A stretch of DNA of 64,000 nucleotides from a virus: positions 1-64,000 of IMG/VR virus record IMGVR_UViG_3300035034_000851; one strand, given 5' to 3'. The number at the start of each line of letters is the position of its first letter. Position 1 is the first letter of the stretch. The translations under genes were made by a program, and so were the position numbers. Below the pieces are notes generated by a model. That model had not been told where the DNA came from and did not search any database. It worked only from the letters and a program-made list of their open reading frames with translations. Shown one piece after another: positions 28,597 through 34,584 of the stretch.

Positions 28597-28909
28597 TGTA
28601 TTTATTTGTATAAAAATAATATTTGTGAGATTTACCCCAAACATTTATAGGTTTAAACATTGACAAAGTATTTCTAAGCATTAGATTAAAATCTATATGC
28701 TGGTATCTTGATCTGCCATGTACATCCATCTGAAACTTTACTTTATGTCCTTTATCTATAAATTTTTTAGCTTGAACTATCCTATAGGATAAATCATGAT
28801 CTGAAATTTGAATACTAAGCTTAATTGTTTTATCTTTTTTTAATTTTTCCGCCACAATACTATATATTTTCTTAAAGTAAAACTTAAATCTGCAGTATCT
28901 GTATACCAC
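28589..28909 (-). CDS. Protein resembling the C-terminal domain of translation initiation factor IF3
   Basis: About 106 residues. The central segment DLSYRIVQAKKFIDKGHK, followed by VKFQMDVHGRSRYQH, aligns by eye with the bacterial IF3 C-domain pattern (K-x-R-x-x-x-x-F-L-x-x-G-x-K-x-K-x-x-x-x-x-x-G-R-E). Spacing is matched through the helix and into the following beta strand. The IF3 N-domain and linker are absent. The true start is unclear: the ATG at 28909 overlaps a neighbour by 70 bases, and a GTG near 28860 would give a tighter fit to the domain. If real, it could bind the small ribosomal subunit and bias initiation toward phage messages or block host ones. This is inference from motif resemblance. 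Confidence 0.5.
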   Translation of the reverse strand: MVYRYCRFKFYFKKIYSIVAEKLKKDKTIKLSIQISDHDLSYRIVQAKKFIDKGHKVKFQMDVHGRSRYQHIDFNLMLRNTLSMFKPINVWGKSHKYYFYTNKYND

Positions 28910-29019
28910 AATCTAATGCATTTTTTTTCGTCTATGTCTATTCTAGGTTTTAAAACTTCTTCTATAGCCCATATTATTGTTATTGCTAAACATATCATTA
29001 TTATTATCGCTTGTACCAT
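28840..29019 (-). CDS. Small membrane-anchored protein, 59 aa
   Basis: Begins MVQAIIIMICLAITIIWAIEE, one clear N-terminal membrane helix, followed by a charged tail. It fills the space between the IF3-like gene and the next small gene and overlaps both by modest amounts (it shares 70 bases with the longest form of the IF3-like gene). No known family. Coding status is supported by orientation, tight packing and a sensible helix-plus-tail layout. Confidence 0.5.
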   Translation of the reverse strand: MVQAIIIMICLAITIIWAIEEVLKPRIDIDEKKCIRLWYTDTADLSFTLRKYIVLWRKN

Positions 29020-29144
29020 GTGTCTAATTCTATTCTATTTGTTGTTAGAGTTTTATAATGCTCTAATATTTCTATTTGTCTGGGAGTTGGGTTGTTAAAA
29101 ATTACATGCCCATACTTAGGATGTTTTAATTTAATTTCACTCAT
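29004..29144 (-). CDS. Small hypothetical protein, 46 aa
   Basis: Begins MSEIKLKHPKYGHVIFNNPT and continues with a short amphipathic helix (RQIEILEHYKTL). It overlaps the SLOG-family gene upstream by 8 bases and the small membrane protein downstream by 16, in line with the packing of this operon. No recognised motif; probably a short accessory protein. Confidence 0.5.
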   Translation of the reverse strand: MSEIKLKHPKYGHVIFNNPTPRQIEILEHYKTLTTNRIELDTWYKR

Positions 29145-29508
29145 ACTTTATTATTCTAACTTTTAATTTTTTTTCTTTAGCTATATTAATCATATGTTCA
29201 GTACCTTTAGATTTACCATCCCAAAAAGCAATTAAAGAATCAGCATTTTCTGCCATTTTTACATTTCTAAGATAACCTGCACTTTTACCATGAGTATCCC
29301 AATCAGCTCTTATAATTTCTAATTGATGTAAATTCTCTACAGCATACTTTTCACCAAGATGGTCTGCACCATTGGCACCTCCACTAATTATAGTTACAAA
29401 TTTAAATTTTGATAATATTTTATCACATTTTTCTTTTAAAACTGTATAATTATTAAATTTTCTGCTTCCTGCTATTATTACTCTAATTTCCTGTAAGTTC
29501 ATCTTCAA
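29137..29508 (-). CDS. DUF2493 / SLOG-superfamily nucleotide-binding protein
   Basis: 123 residues with the full DUF2493 signature: VIIAGSRKFNNY at the start, ISGGANGADHLGEKYA in the middle, then ADWDTHGKSAGYLRN and LIAFWDGKSKGTEHMI. These are the Rossmann-like nucleotide- or sugar-binding loops of the SLOG group. Family members are thought to bind nucleotide-derived ligands, often in signalling or conflict systems, but no reaction is established. It overlaps its neighbours by about 8 and 26 bases and lies next to dUTPase, so a link to nucleotide metabolism or sensing is possible. Confidence 0.82.
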   Translation of the reverse strand: MKMNLQEIRVIIAGSRKFNNYTVLKEKCDKILSKFKFVTIISGGANGADHLGEKYAVENLHQLEIIRADWDTHGKSAGYLRNVKMAENADSLIAFWDGKSKGTEHMINIAKEKKLKVRIIKYE

Positions 29509-29740
29509 TAGCTAAATTTTTATATTTTTCATACATTTCATCAAAATTCTTTTTATCTTTATCTAAAGCTGATTTAATTAAATGTTTAGCTTGTTCTAAA
29601 TCAAATCCAGGACCTTCTTTTAAATATAAAGATAAAACATAATTTAAATAACTTCTAGAACTTGAATGTTCATGTATAGCTTCAAAAGCAGGTTTTAAAA
29701 ATCTATTATGATATATTTTTTTAATTTCCTGTTGAGCCAT
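29483..29740 (-). CDS. Conserved-looking hypothetical helical protein, about 85 aa
   Basis: Starts MAQQEIKKIYHNRFLKPAFE (an ATG four codons earlier is also possible). Fully helical in appearance and highly charged, with a central HSSSRSYLNYVL. The C-terminus overlaps the SLOG gene start by 26 bases and the N-terminus overlaps the dUTPase end by about 20, so it is translated within the same operon. I do not recognise the family. Confidence 0.55.
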   Translation of the reverse strand: MAQQEIKKIYHNRFLKPAFEAIHEHSSSRSYLNYVLSLYLKEGPGFDLEQAKHLIKSALDKDKKNFDEMYEKYKNLAIEDELTGN

Positions 29741-30149
29741 GTCCTTTATCATCTCTAATAGTTTCAGTTAATTCCTCAACTTCATTAAATTCTATTTGTT
29801 CTATAGGTTCAATTATCATTTGAGCAATTCTTTCACCAGCTTTATAATCTCCCATACCTCTAATTACTGCAAAAGTTACTTTAATTTCACCTCTATAGTC
29901 TGAATCTATTATACCTACACTGTTTCTAAAGAACATTCCAGTGTTTCTAACAGAACTTCTGGGATAAATTTTACCAACATACCCTTTAGGTATTTCAATA
30001 GCTATACCAGTTCCATACTCAATATAACCATATTCTTTTTCTTCTATTGTTTTTTTACTTATAGCAACTAAATCAACTGCAGCAGCTCCTTCTGAAGCAT
30101 AAAAAGGTGTTCTAGCTTTTCTTTGTAATTTTTTATAATTTATTTTCAT
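29721..30149 (-). CDS. dut: dUTP diphosphatase (dUTPase)
   Basis: 142 residues, the usual length for a trimeric dUTPase. All five motifs are visible: AAAVDL (I), PRSSVRN (II), GIIDSDYRGEI (III, with the catalytic-water Asp), GERIAQMII (IV) and RDDKGHGSTG (V, where His replaces the usual Phe). It splits dUTP to dUMP and pyrophosphate, lowering uracil in phage DNA and feeding dTMP synthesis. It works with the class II RNR and MazG-like genes nearby. Motif V can be degenerate in phages, so activity is likely. Confidence 0.93.
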   Translation of the reverse strand: MKINYKKLQRKARTPFYASEGAAAVDLVAISKKTIEEKEYGYIEYGTGIAIEIPKGYVGKIYPRSSVRNTGMFFRNSVGIIDSDYRGEIKVTFAVIRGMGDYKAGERIAQMIIEPIEQIEFNEVEELTETIRDDKGHGSTGN

Positions 30150-30368
30150 TTATGTTATATTTTTAAACATTAAATAATTATTCCAAGATTCTTTTTTAAG
30201 CTTTTTAAATGTATTATTACTTATTTCTACATATGCTTTAAAAAAAGAAGGCTTTATTTCACTTCTTATTCTAGCATCTTCTTGTGATTCAGCTTTCACA
30301 AAACCACAAAGAGTACCGCTATCATTAGGACCTCCATCCATCATTTGTAATATTTTATATATTTTCAT
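30150..30368 (-). CDS. Small hypothetical protein, 72 aa
   Basis: Directly abuts dUTPase. Starts MKIYKILQMMDGGPNDSGTL and contains GFVKAESQEDARIRSE, a short beta-hairpin plus helix pattern seen in many small phage proteins of unknown role. No cysteine cluster, membrane segment or enzyme motif. Confidence 0.55.
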   Translation of the reverse strand: MKIYKILQMMDGGPNDSGTLCGFVKAESQEDARIRSEIKPSFFKAYVEISNNTFKKLKKESWNNYLMFKNIT

Positions 30369-30566
30369 TTAATTAATTAAAGTTTGTTCAATTTCTGCAA
30401 AATATTCATATTCATCATCTTTTTCTATATCTTCATTAAATTTAGCCATCTCTTGTTCAAGTAACTCTGCTTCTTTTAAAGTATATCTAGATGCTATATG
30501 ATAATTATATTTACCTTCTTTATTTCTTTTTTTTAATTTTTTAAAAATTACTATTGAATGTTCCAT
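30369..30566 (-). CDS. Small hypothetical protein, 65 aa
   Basis: Abuts the preceding gene without a gap. Strand-like start (HSIVIFKKLKKRNKEG) followed by a helical, acidic C-terminus with LKEAELLEQEMAKF. Not recognised. It shares the small alpha/beta layout of its neighbour, so the two could be diverged relatives, but the similarity is too weak to assert. Confidence 0.5.
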   Translation of the reverse strand: MEHSIVIFKKLKKRNKEGKYNYHIASRYTLKEAELLEQEMAKFNEDIEKDDEYEYFAEIEQTLIN

Positions 30567-30792
30567 TATTTATTTGTGTGTTTTTTTTATTTTTAATTCT
30601 TACATCTTTATCTAATCGTTTTAAATAATTTCTAGCATTACCTTTATCATAAAATCCATAAATAGATTTCCATATATTTCTATTAAGATTAATCATTTTT
30701 TCAATAATATATTGATTTTCTTTAAAAAAAGTGTTAGGATTATCATTATAAATTAATCTCCAATTATTTTTTTGACATATTAAATATTTCAT
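30541..30792 (-). CDS. Small hypothetical protein, 83 aa
   Basis: Starts MKYLICQKNNWRLIYNDNPN, with a basic helical centre and an Asn/Lys-rich end. It overlaps the metallophosphoesterase stop by 4 bases (ATGA type) and the next gene by 26 bases. No known motif. Supported by packing and orientation only. Confidence 0.5.
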   Translation of the reverse strand: MKYLICQKNNWRLIYNDNPNTFFKENQYIIEKMINLNRNIWKSIYGFYDKGNARNYLKRLDKDVRIKNKKNTQINNGTFNSNF

Positions 30793-31487
30793 TCATTTGT
30801 ATGTTTTTCGTGGTGATCTATATAAATATTTATTTTAGAATTCATTATAAGTAATAATTCTTCAAAACTAATAGGTCTATATTCACCAAATAATCTGTTA
30901 ATATTGTCAACTCCTACATCCATAGTTTTATGCATACTGTAAAAGTCATTAACTTGTTTTTCTATACCTTGAGATTTAGATTCAGTATCTAATGAAGCAT
31001 GTGAATGCCCATATAGCATCCAACTACCATGATGAGATTTATTCCAAACTCTCATAGCATAGTGATTCAATACAATCTTCTGTGAACCTTTCCAAGGGTC
31101 TCTGTTAGGATTTGTACCTTCTAACGGATACTTTTCAGTAAACTCTAAACCAGGGCTTATACCTTTGTTAAAAAGCTTTAAACTTTCTTCAAAGTTTTTA
31201 GTTATTAAATGATCATGATTACCCAAAATTAAGTGTATGTTATTACACTTAATTTTAGATATGTAGTATTTTAAATCATTAAAATCTCTACCAAAATATA
31301 CATCACCTAAGATATATAATTCATCCTTTATTTTTACATATTCATTAATTTTATCAATAATATGCCTAGACATTTCTAGTTCATCAGCAAAATCTCTTAA
31401 AGATTCTGGATCAGCATGAGACCAATTAGTTTGGTGCTTAACTATGTTTCTTTGATTTAAGTGTAAATCACTTGTGAACCATTTCAT
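30789..31487 (-). CDS. Calcineurin-like metallophosphoesterase
   Basis: 232 residues with every metal-binding block: SDLHL (D-x-H) at residues 6-10, GDVYFG near 61, GNHDHLI near 90, the single-His segment LNHYAMRVW, and GHSHASLD near 172. It should hydrolyse phosphomonoesters or diesters using two metal ions. The substrate is not visible; a nucleic-acid end or cyclic nucleotide is possible. A shorter relative lacking these residues lies at 32576-33100. It overlaps the following small gene by 4 bases and the preceding one by 20. Confidence 0.88.
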   Translation of the reverse strand: MKWFTSDLHLNQRNIVKHQTNWSHADPESLRDFADELEMSRHIIDKINEYVKIKDELYILGDVYFGRDFNDLKYYISKIKCNNIHLILGNHDHLITKNFEESLKLFNKGISPGLEFTEKYPLEGTNPNRDPWKGSQKIVLNHYAMRVWNKSHHGSWMLYGHSHASLDTESKSQGIEKQVNDFYSMHKTMDVGVDNINRLFGEYRPISFEELLLIMNSKINIYIDHHEKHTNE

Positions 31488-31758
31488 CTTCTTTAAATAT
31501 TCTATCTATTTCTTTTTCCCAAATATGTATTTTATCACTATCAGCATACACTCTACTGGTAAAAAATTTCTGTTTTATTTGAGCATAAGTAAAATCTGGA
31601 TTTTCTTTAATCTCTTCTGTAAACTCTTTATCCAAATAATCTATTACTTTTTGATTGTTTAAATCTAATCCACGATGTCTGCCTTCTATATAATTTTTGT
31701 ATTTTTCGTTAAATTCTATTCTATTCATAATATTTTTTATTGAAAATTTTTTCTCCAA
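31468..31758 (-). CDS. Hypothetical protein, 96 aa
   Basis: Highly charged and helical, with the internal segment KVIDYLDKEFTEEIKENPDF. It starts inside the end of the DUF1599-type gene (22-base overlap) and ends inside the metallophosphoesterase start. The start is uncertain because several in-frame Met codons lie at the N-terminus. No recognised domain. Confidence 0.5.
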   Translation of the reverse strand: MEKKFSIKNIMNRIEFNEKYKNYIEGRHRGLDLNNQKVIDYLDKEFTEEIKENPDFTYAQIKQKFFTSRVYADSDKIHIWEKEIDRIFKEDEMVHK

Positions 31759-32180
31759 TTTTTATAATCAGGAACACTTAGTATTCCTAAGTTATGAACT
31801 AAATTATTATGTTGTTTTTTTAACATAATTTCTAAACGAATATTTTGTTTTAAACTAACTTCTAACAACACTAAATAATTAATCATGTCTCCTATTTTTT
31901 CATCAACAGTTTCTTCTTTTGGAAGTTTACCTGATTTTGTATCTTCTACAATATCCATTATAGATACTAAATGTTTAGTAGCCATACCCCATAAAGCTTT
32001 TTCTCTTGTTTCTTTATTGGTAATAGAAGCTACATTAAAATTATGTAATCTATCTCCATTCCTAACATACTCTTTAGCTTTTACACCTAAAATATTTTTT
32101 GTTTGTACCAATCTTTCTTCTAATACATTAGTAAAAAATTGTTCAGATACTTTGTGAATATTATTTATTTCTTTGTCCAT
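31737..32180 (-). CDS. DUF1599-type protein (nucleotide-modification-associated, MazG-like helical fold)
   Basis: 147 residues. The pattern KAKEYVRNGDRLHNFNVA, then EKALWGMATKHLVSIMDIV, then DEKIGDMINYLVLL is the hallmark of DUF1599 (nucleotide modification associated domain 1), a helical family related in shape to MazG pyrophosphohydrolases. Acidic residues in the last block could bind the metal. It overlaps a MazG-like gene by 20 bases, and both lie near dUTPase. A role in clearing or shaping the nucleotide pool is inferred. Confidence 0.75.
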   Translation of the reverse strand: MDKEINNIHKVSEQFFTNVLEERLVQTKNILGVKAKEYVRNGDRLHNFNVASITNKETREKALWGMATKHLVSIMDIVEDTKSGKLPKEETVDEKIGDMINYLVLLEVSLKQNIRLEIMLKKQHNNLVHNLGILSVPDYKNWRKNFQ

Positions 32181-32394
32181 ATTGTTTAATTTTAAATTTT
32201 AATTGATTTTTGTATATTTCTAAATCTTTTCCTTTTAAAGAATTGTAATTTAAAGTTAATTGTACTTGTAAATCAGCCATTTCTTTTATAAATTCTTTTT
32301 TTCTAGCTTTTTTATCTCTAGGTTTTGTTTTAAGTTGAATAGCTGCAGCTATTAATTCTGCAGCTTCTTCAACTAATTTATTTCTAATCTTCAT
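32161..32394 (-). CDS. MazG-like nucleoside triphosphate pyrophosphohydrolase, short
   Basis: 77 residues. The motif EEAAELIAAAIQ, followed about 15 residues later by EFIKEMADLQVQL, gives the E-x2-E ... E-x2-D metal site of the MazG/PRA-PH all-alpha fold. It is short, as in phage and PRA-PH-like members, and would act as a dimer or tetramer to cut NTPs to NMPs plus pyrophosphate. It sits between a hypothetical gene and the DUF1599 gene with overlaps of 11 and 20 bases. The substrate cannot be read. Confidence 0.75.
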   Translation of the reverse strand: MKIRNKLVEEAAELIAAAIQLKTKPRDKKARKKEFIKEMADLQVQLTLNYNSLKGKDLEIYKNQLKFKIKQYGQRNK

Positions 32395-32575
32395 TGTCTC
32401 TAGTTATAACAGATTTGTGTCGAGGTAATGGCAAAGAACTTGGCTTAAAAACTGTTGTCATTAATACACCAAATTTCTTTAAGTCTCTTTCTCTAATATC
32501 TTGCAATATTAAACCTATTAATTTTCCAGATTGATCATAAAAATCATCTATTACTTTTTCTCTTTTATTACTCAT
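32384..32575 (-). CDS. Small hypothetical protein, 63 aa
   Basis: Starts MSNKREKVIDDFYDQSGKLI and ends with PSSLPLPRHKSVITRDNED. The Pro-rich tail resembles no domain I know. It abuts the pseudo-phosphoesterase gene with no gap and overlaps the MazG-like gene by 11 bases, so it belongs to the nucleotide-handling group by position only. Confidence 0.5.
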   Translation of the reverse strand: MSNKREKVIDDFYDQSGKLIGLILQDIRERDLKKFGVLMTTVFKPSSLPLPRHKSVITRDNED

Positions 32576-33100
32576 TTAAATTTTTAATATTTTTTCTATT
32601 TTTACAGAATTTTTATCTGTAGAATTTCCAACACTATAGAAATTTAATGTACCATTTTCTTTATTTTTCCAATCTAATAAAGGATAATGAGATAAAACTA
32701 CATTAGGTTTGTCATTAAATTCTATAAAATACATATCAAAAGTTTCATTAAATAAATCTTTAGCTTCTACAGAAAAATCAGTAACATGTTTAGTTAATCC
32801 AAGTCTTTTATCTTCAATAATAACTTTACTAAAAACACTACTTTTATATGTCCAATAATAGTTAAGTAAAATCATATTTTCTCTAATTACTATATCATTA
32901 TTTCCAAATAAAAAATATATATTATTACAATTAATATCTTCTCTAACTTTTCCTATTTTTCTTAATTCCATTTCCCAATTACCCATAAAAAATAAAACAT
33001 CATTTTCTTTATATAATTGATTTAATTCTTTAATAGTAAGTTCTATATTTTGTTTAAAATCAAAAAATCCTATGTTATAATTATTTTCATTAAACTTCAT
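32576..33100 (-). CDS. Metallophosphoesterase-like pseudoenzyme
   Basis: 174 residues. It aligns by eye with the intact enzyme at 30789-31487: the block DINCNNIYFLFGNNDIVI matches KCNNIHLILGNHDHLI, and NVVLSHYPLLDW matches KIVLNHYAMRVW. The metal ligands are nearly all changed. The N-terminal D-x-H is gone, GD has become GN (MGNWEM), GNHD has become GNND, and GHSH has become VGNST. Fold retention without a metal site suggests a binding or regulatory role rather than catalysis. It overlaps the pseudo-ligase gene by 11 bases, so the two may act together (inference). Confidence 0.65.
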   Translation of the reverse strand: MKFNENNYNIGFFDFKQNIELTIKELNQLYKENDVLFFMGNWEMELRKIGKVREDINCNNIYFLFGNNDIVIRENMILLNYYWTYKSSVFSKVIIEDKRLGLTKHVTDFSVEAKDLFNETFDMYFIEFNDKPNVVLSHYPLLDWKNKENGTLNFYSVGNSTDKNSVKIEKILKI

Positions 33101-34403
33101 CTTCTTTAAAATTTATAAAATATTTTTGTTTTTTTCTTATTGAAGATATTAAATTATAAGTGTTATTTAGATATTTATAAAATATAGGAGAATTATCACC
33201 ATTTTCTATTCTTAATACTAACCCTTTAGTTAAAGATTTTTTATCTAAATTTGACTTTTTTTCTGACAAATTTGACAATATTTTATCTAAAGTAAGAACT
33301 GTTCCATAATTAACTAATTTTATATCTTTATACACTTGTTCATTTTCAAAATTAGTTTTAAAATAAGACAAACCTATTTCAGGGACATGACTTACATTTA
33401 ATTTAGAACATCTTTTTTTAACTTGGCTCCATGATAAATCAATAACTTTTCCATTTTCTAAAGTATTTGTTATTCTATGTATAAATACATCATAAGTACC
33501 AGGTTTGTAACTATAAGTAAAAGGTATGTTATCTCCATAACAATTTTTTAAAGTAGATACAGCTCCTGAACCTAATATATGTTTAAACAAAGATACGTTA
33601 AAATTAGGTACAAAACTATTTTTTTCATTTTTAAAACCAACAGCAGTGTAATATATAGTTTCTCCTTTGTTTAATTTGTATTTAAATAATTTAGATGCAT
33701 CATAGGAAGTTCCAAATTTAGAACTAAACATTAAAAATTTATTACCATAAACAAATTTGTAATCTCGTATTTTATTAGAAAATAAAGTTTTAAGTTTATT
33801 TATAAAATTATCTTTTTGATCAACTTTTAAAAAACCACATCTTCCTGAATATCCTTCAAGCATTTCTGTTATTACAACAGGATTACTATTTGCCAATCCT
33901 TTAAAATCTGAAAACATTGGCTTAATTATAATATCTCTTTTAAATTGTTTATTTAATTTAGTTAAAGGATTATCAAGAGTTGTTTTAAAACTTTCATCTA
34001 TTCCTATTGTAATTGTTATATAATTAAAAGAAAAACCTTTAGTATTATTATTTAAACAACTAATATTTTTTAATAAAATGTAATTTTCTAAAACATTAAA
34101 AGGTAAAAACAAAGCTGAAGTTAATACACCTCGTATTAATTTAGGTTTTACTACGCCAGATTTAGACATAATACCATGTTTCATAATATTTTTATTTAAA
34201 GTATTATCTTTAAATAAGTTTAGTTCTTTTAAAAGCAATGGGTCTAATATAGTTCCTGTAGGAAATAATAACCCTCTAGTATATAATTGAATTTCATTTG
34301 AAACAACAACTACATCATTATTAATTCTAGATACTTTAATATATTTAGAATCAACAATTTCTTTTAAATTAGTTATTTGTACTACTGTAAATTGTCCTAC
34401 CAT
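33090..34403 (-). CDS. RNA ligase-like protein lacking the catalytic lysine
   Basis: 437 residues. The N-terminal region (LLFPTGTILDP, ELNLFKDNTLNK, KPKLIRGVLTSALFLP) is the OB-like front part of Rnl5/DRB0094-type RNA ligases. ITEMLEGYSGR at 178-188 is nucleotidyltransferase motif I, but the AMP-accepting Lys is Met181 (codon ATG, one base from AAG). The motif III Glu appears replaced in IYYTAVGF, and motif IV reads KGLVLRI instead of EGxVxR. The later block VFIHRITNTLENGKVIDLSW is family-typical. The full fold seems kept while three key residues are lost, so it is probably a pseudoenzyme that binds RNA or nucleotide. Confidence 0.72.
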   Translation of the reverse strand: MVGQFTVVQITNLKEIVDSKYIKVSRINNDVVVVSNEIQLYTRGLLFPTGTILDPLLLKELNLFKDNTLNKNIMKHGIMSKSGVVKPKLIRGVLTSALFLPFNVLENYILLKNISCLNNNTKGFSFNYITITIGIDESFKTTLDNPLTKLNKQFKRDIIIKPMFSDFKGLANSNPVVITEMLEGYSGRCGFLKVDQKDNFINKLKTLFSNKIRDYKFVYGNKFLMFSSKFGTSYDASKLFKYKLNKGETIYYTAVGFKNEKNSFVPNFNVSLFKHILGSGAVSTLKNCYGDNIPFTYSYKPGTYDVFIHRITNTLENGKVIDLSWSQVKKRCSKLNVSHVPEIGLSYFKTNFENEQVYKDIKLVNYGTVLTLDKILSNLSEKKSNLDKKSLTKGLVLRIENGDNSPIFYKYLNNTYNLISSIRKKQKYFINFKEDEV

Positions 34404-34537
34404 AATTCTTCATCTTTTTCCATTAATCCAACAGCTAAATCTAAATCTTCAATACATTCATAACAACCTATTTCAGGATCTAAAATTTTTGTATTATGTA
34501 TTCCACATTTTCTTGTTATTTTCTCATTTTTTGACAT
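34397..34537 (-). CDS. Small zinc-ribbon-like protein, 46 aa
   Basis: Starts MSKNEKITRKCGIHNTKILD and contains CGIH at 11-14 and CYEC at 25-28, a possible four-ligand zinc site (C-x2-H, C-x2-C), with an acidic C-terminal tail. The stop overlaps the ligase-like gene start by 7 bases. It is the first gene after the RNR terminator. Function is unknown. Confidence 0.6.
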   Translation of the reverse strand: MSKNEKITRKCGIHNTKILDPEIGCYECIEDLDLAVGLMEKDEELW

Positions 34538-34540
34538 ATT

Positions 34541-34573
34541 TTTATTAAAAAAAGGGAGCTATTAACTCCCTTT
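34541..34573 (-). terminator. Rho-independent terminator after the ribonucleotide reductase gene
   Basis: An 8-bp stem, 34551-34558 with 34566-34573 (AAAGGGAG / CTCCCTTT on the - strand), with a 7-base loop and a T-run on its - strand 3' side. It lies 12 bases past the RNR stop and before the zinc-ribbon gene. Confidence 0.85.
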
Positions 34574-34584
34574 GTATTTTTAAA

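Noticed and set aside
28916-29098. Plus-strand 60-aa hydrophobic frame
   Set aside because: It lies opposite two small - strand genes with better operon fit; the hydrophobic look comes from antisense reading of a Ile/Met-rich helix.
31885-32157. Plus-strand frame of 90 aa opposite the DUF1599 gene
   Set aside because: The - strand frame has a clear family signature and fits the operon; the + strand frame is Ser/Leu-rich with no motif.
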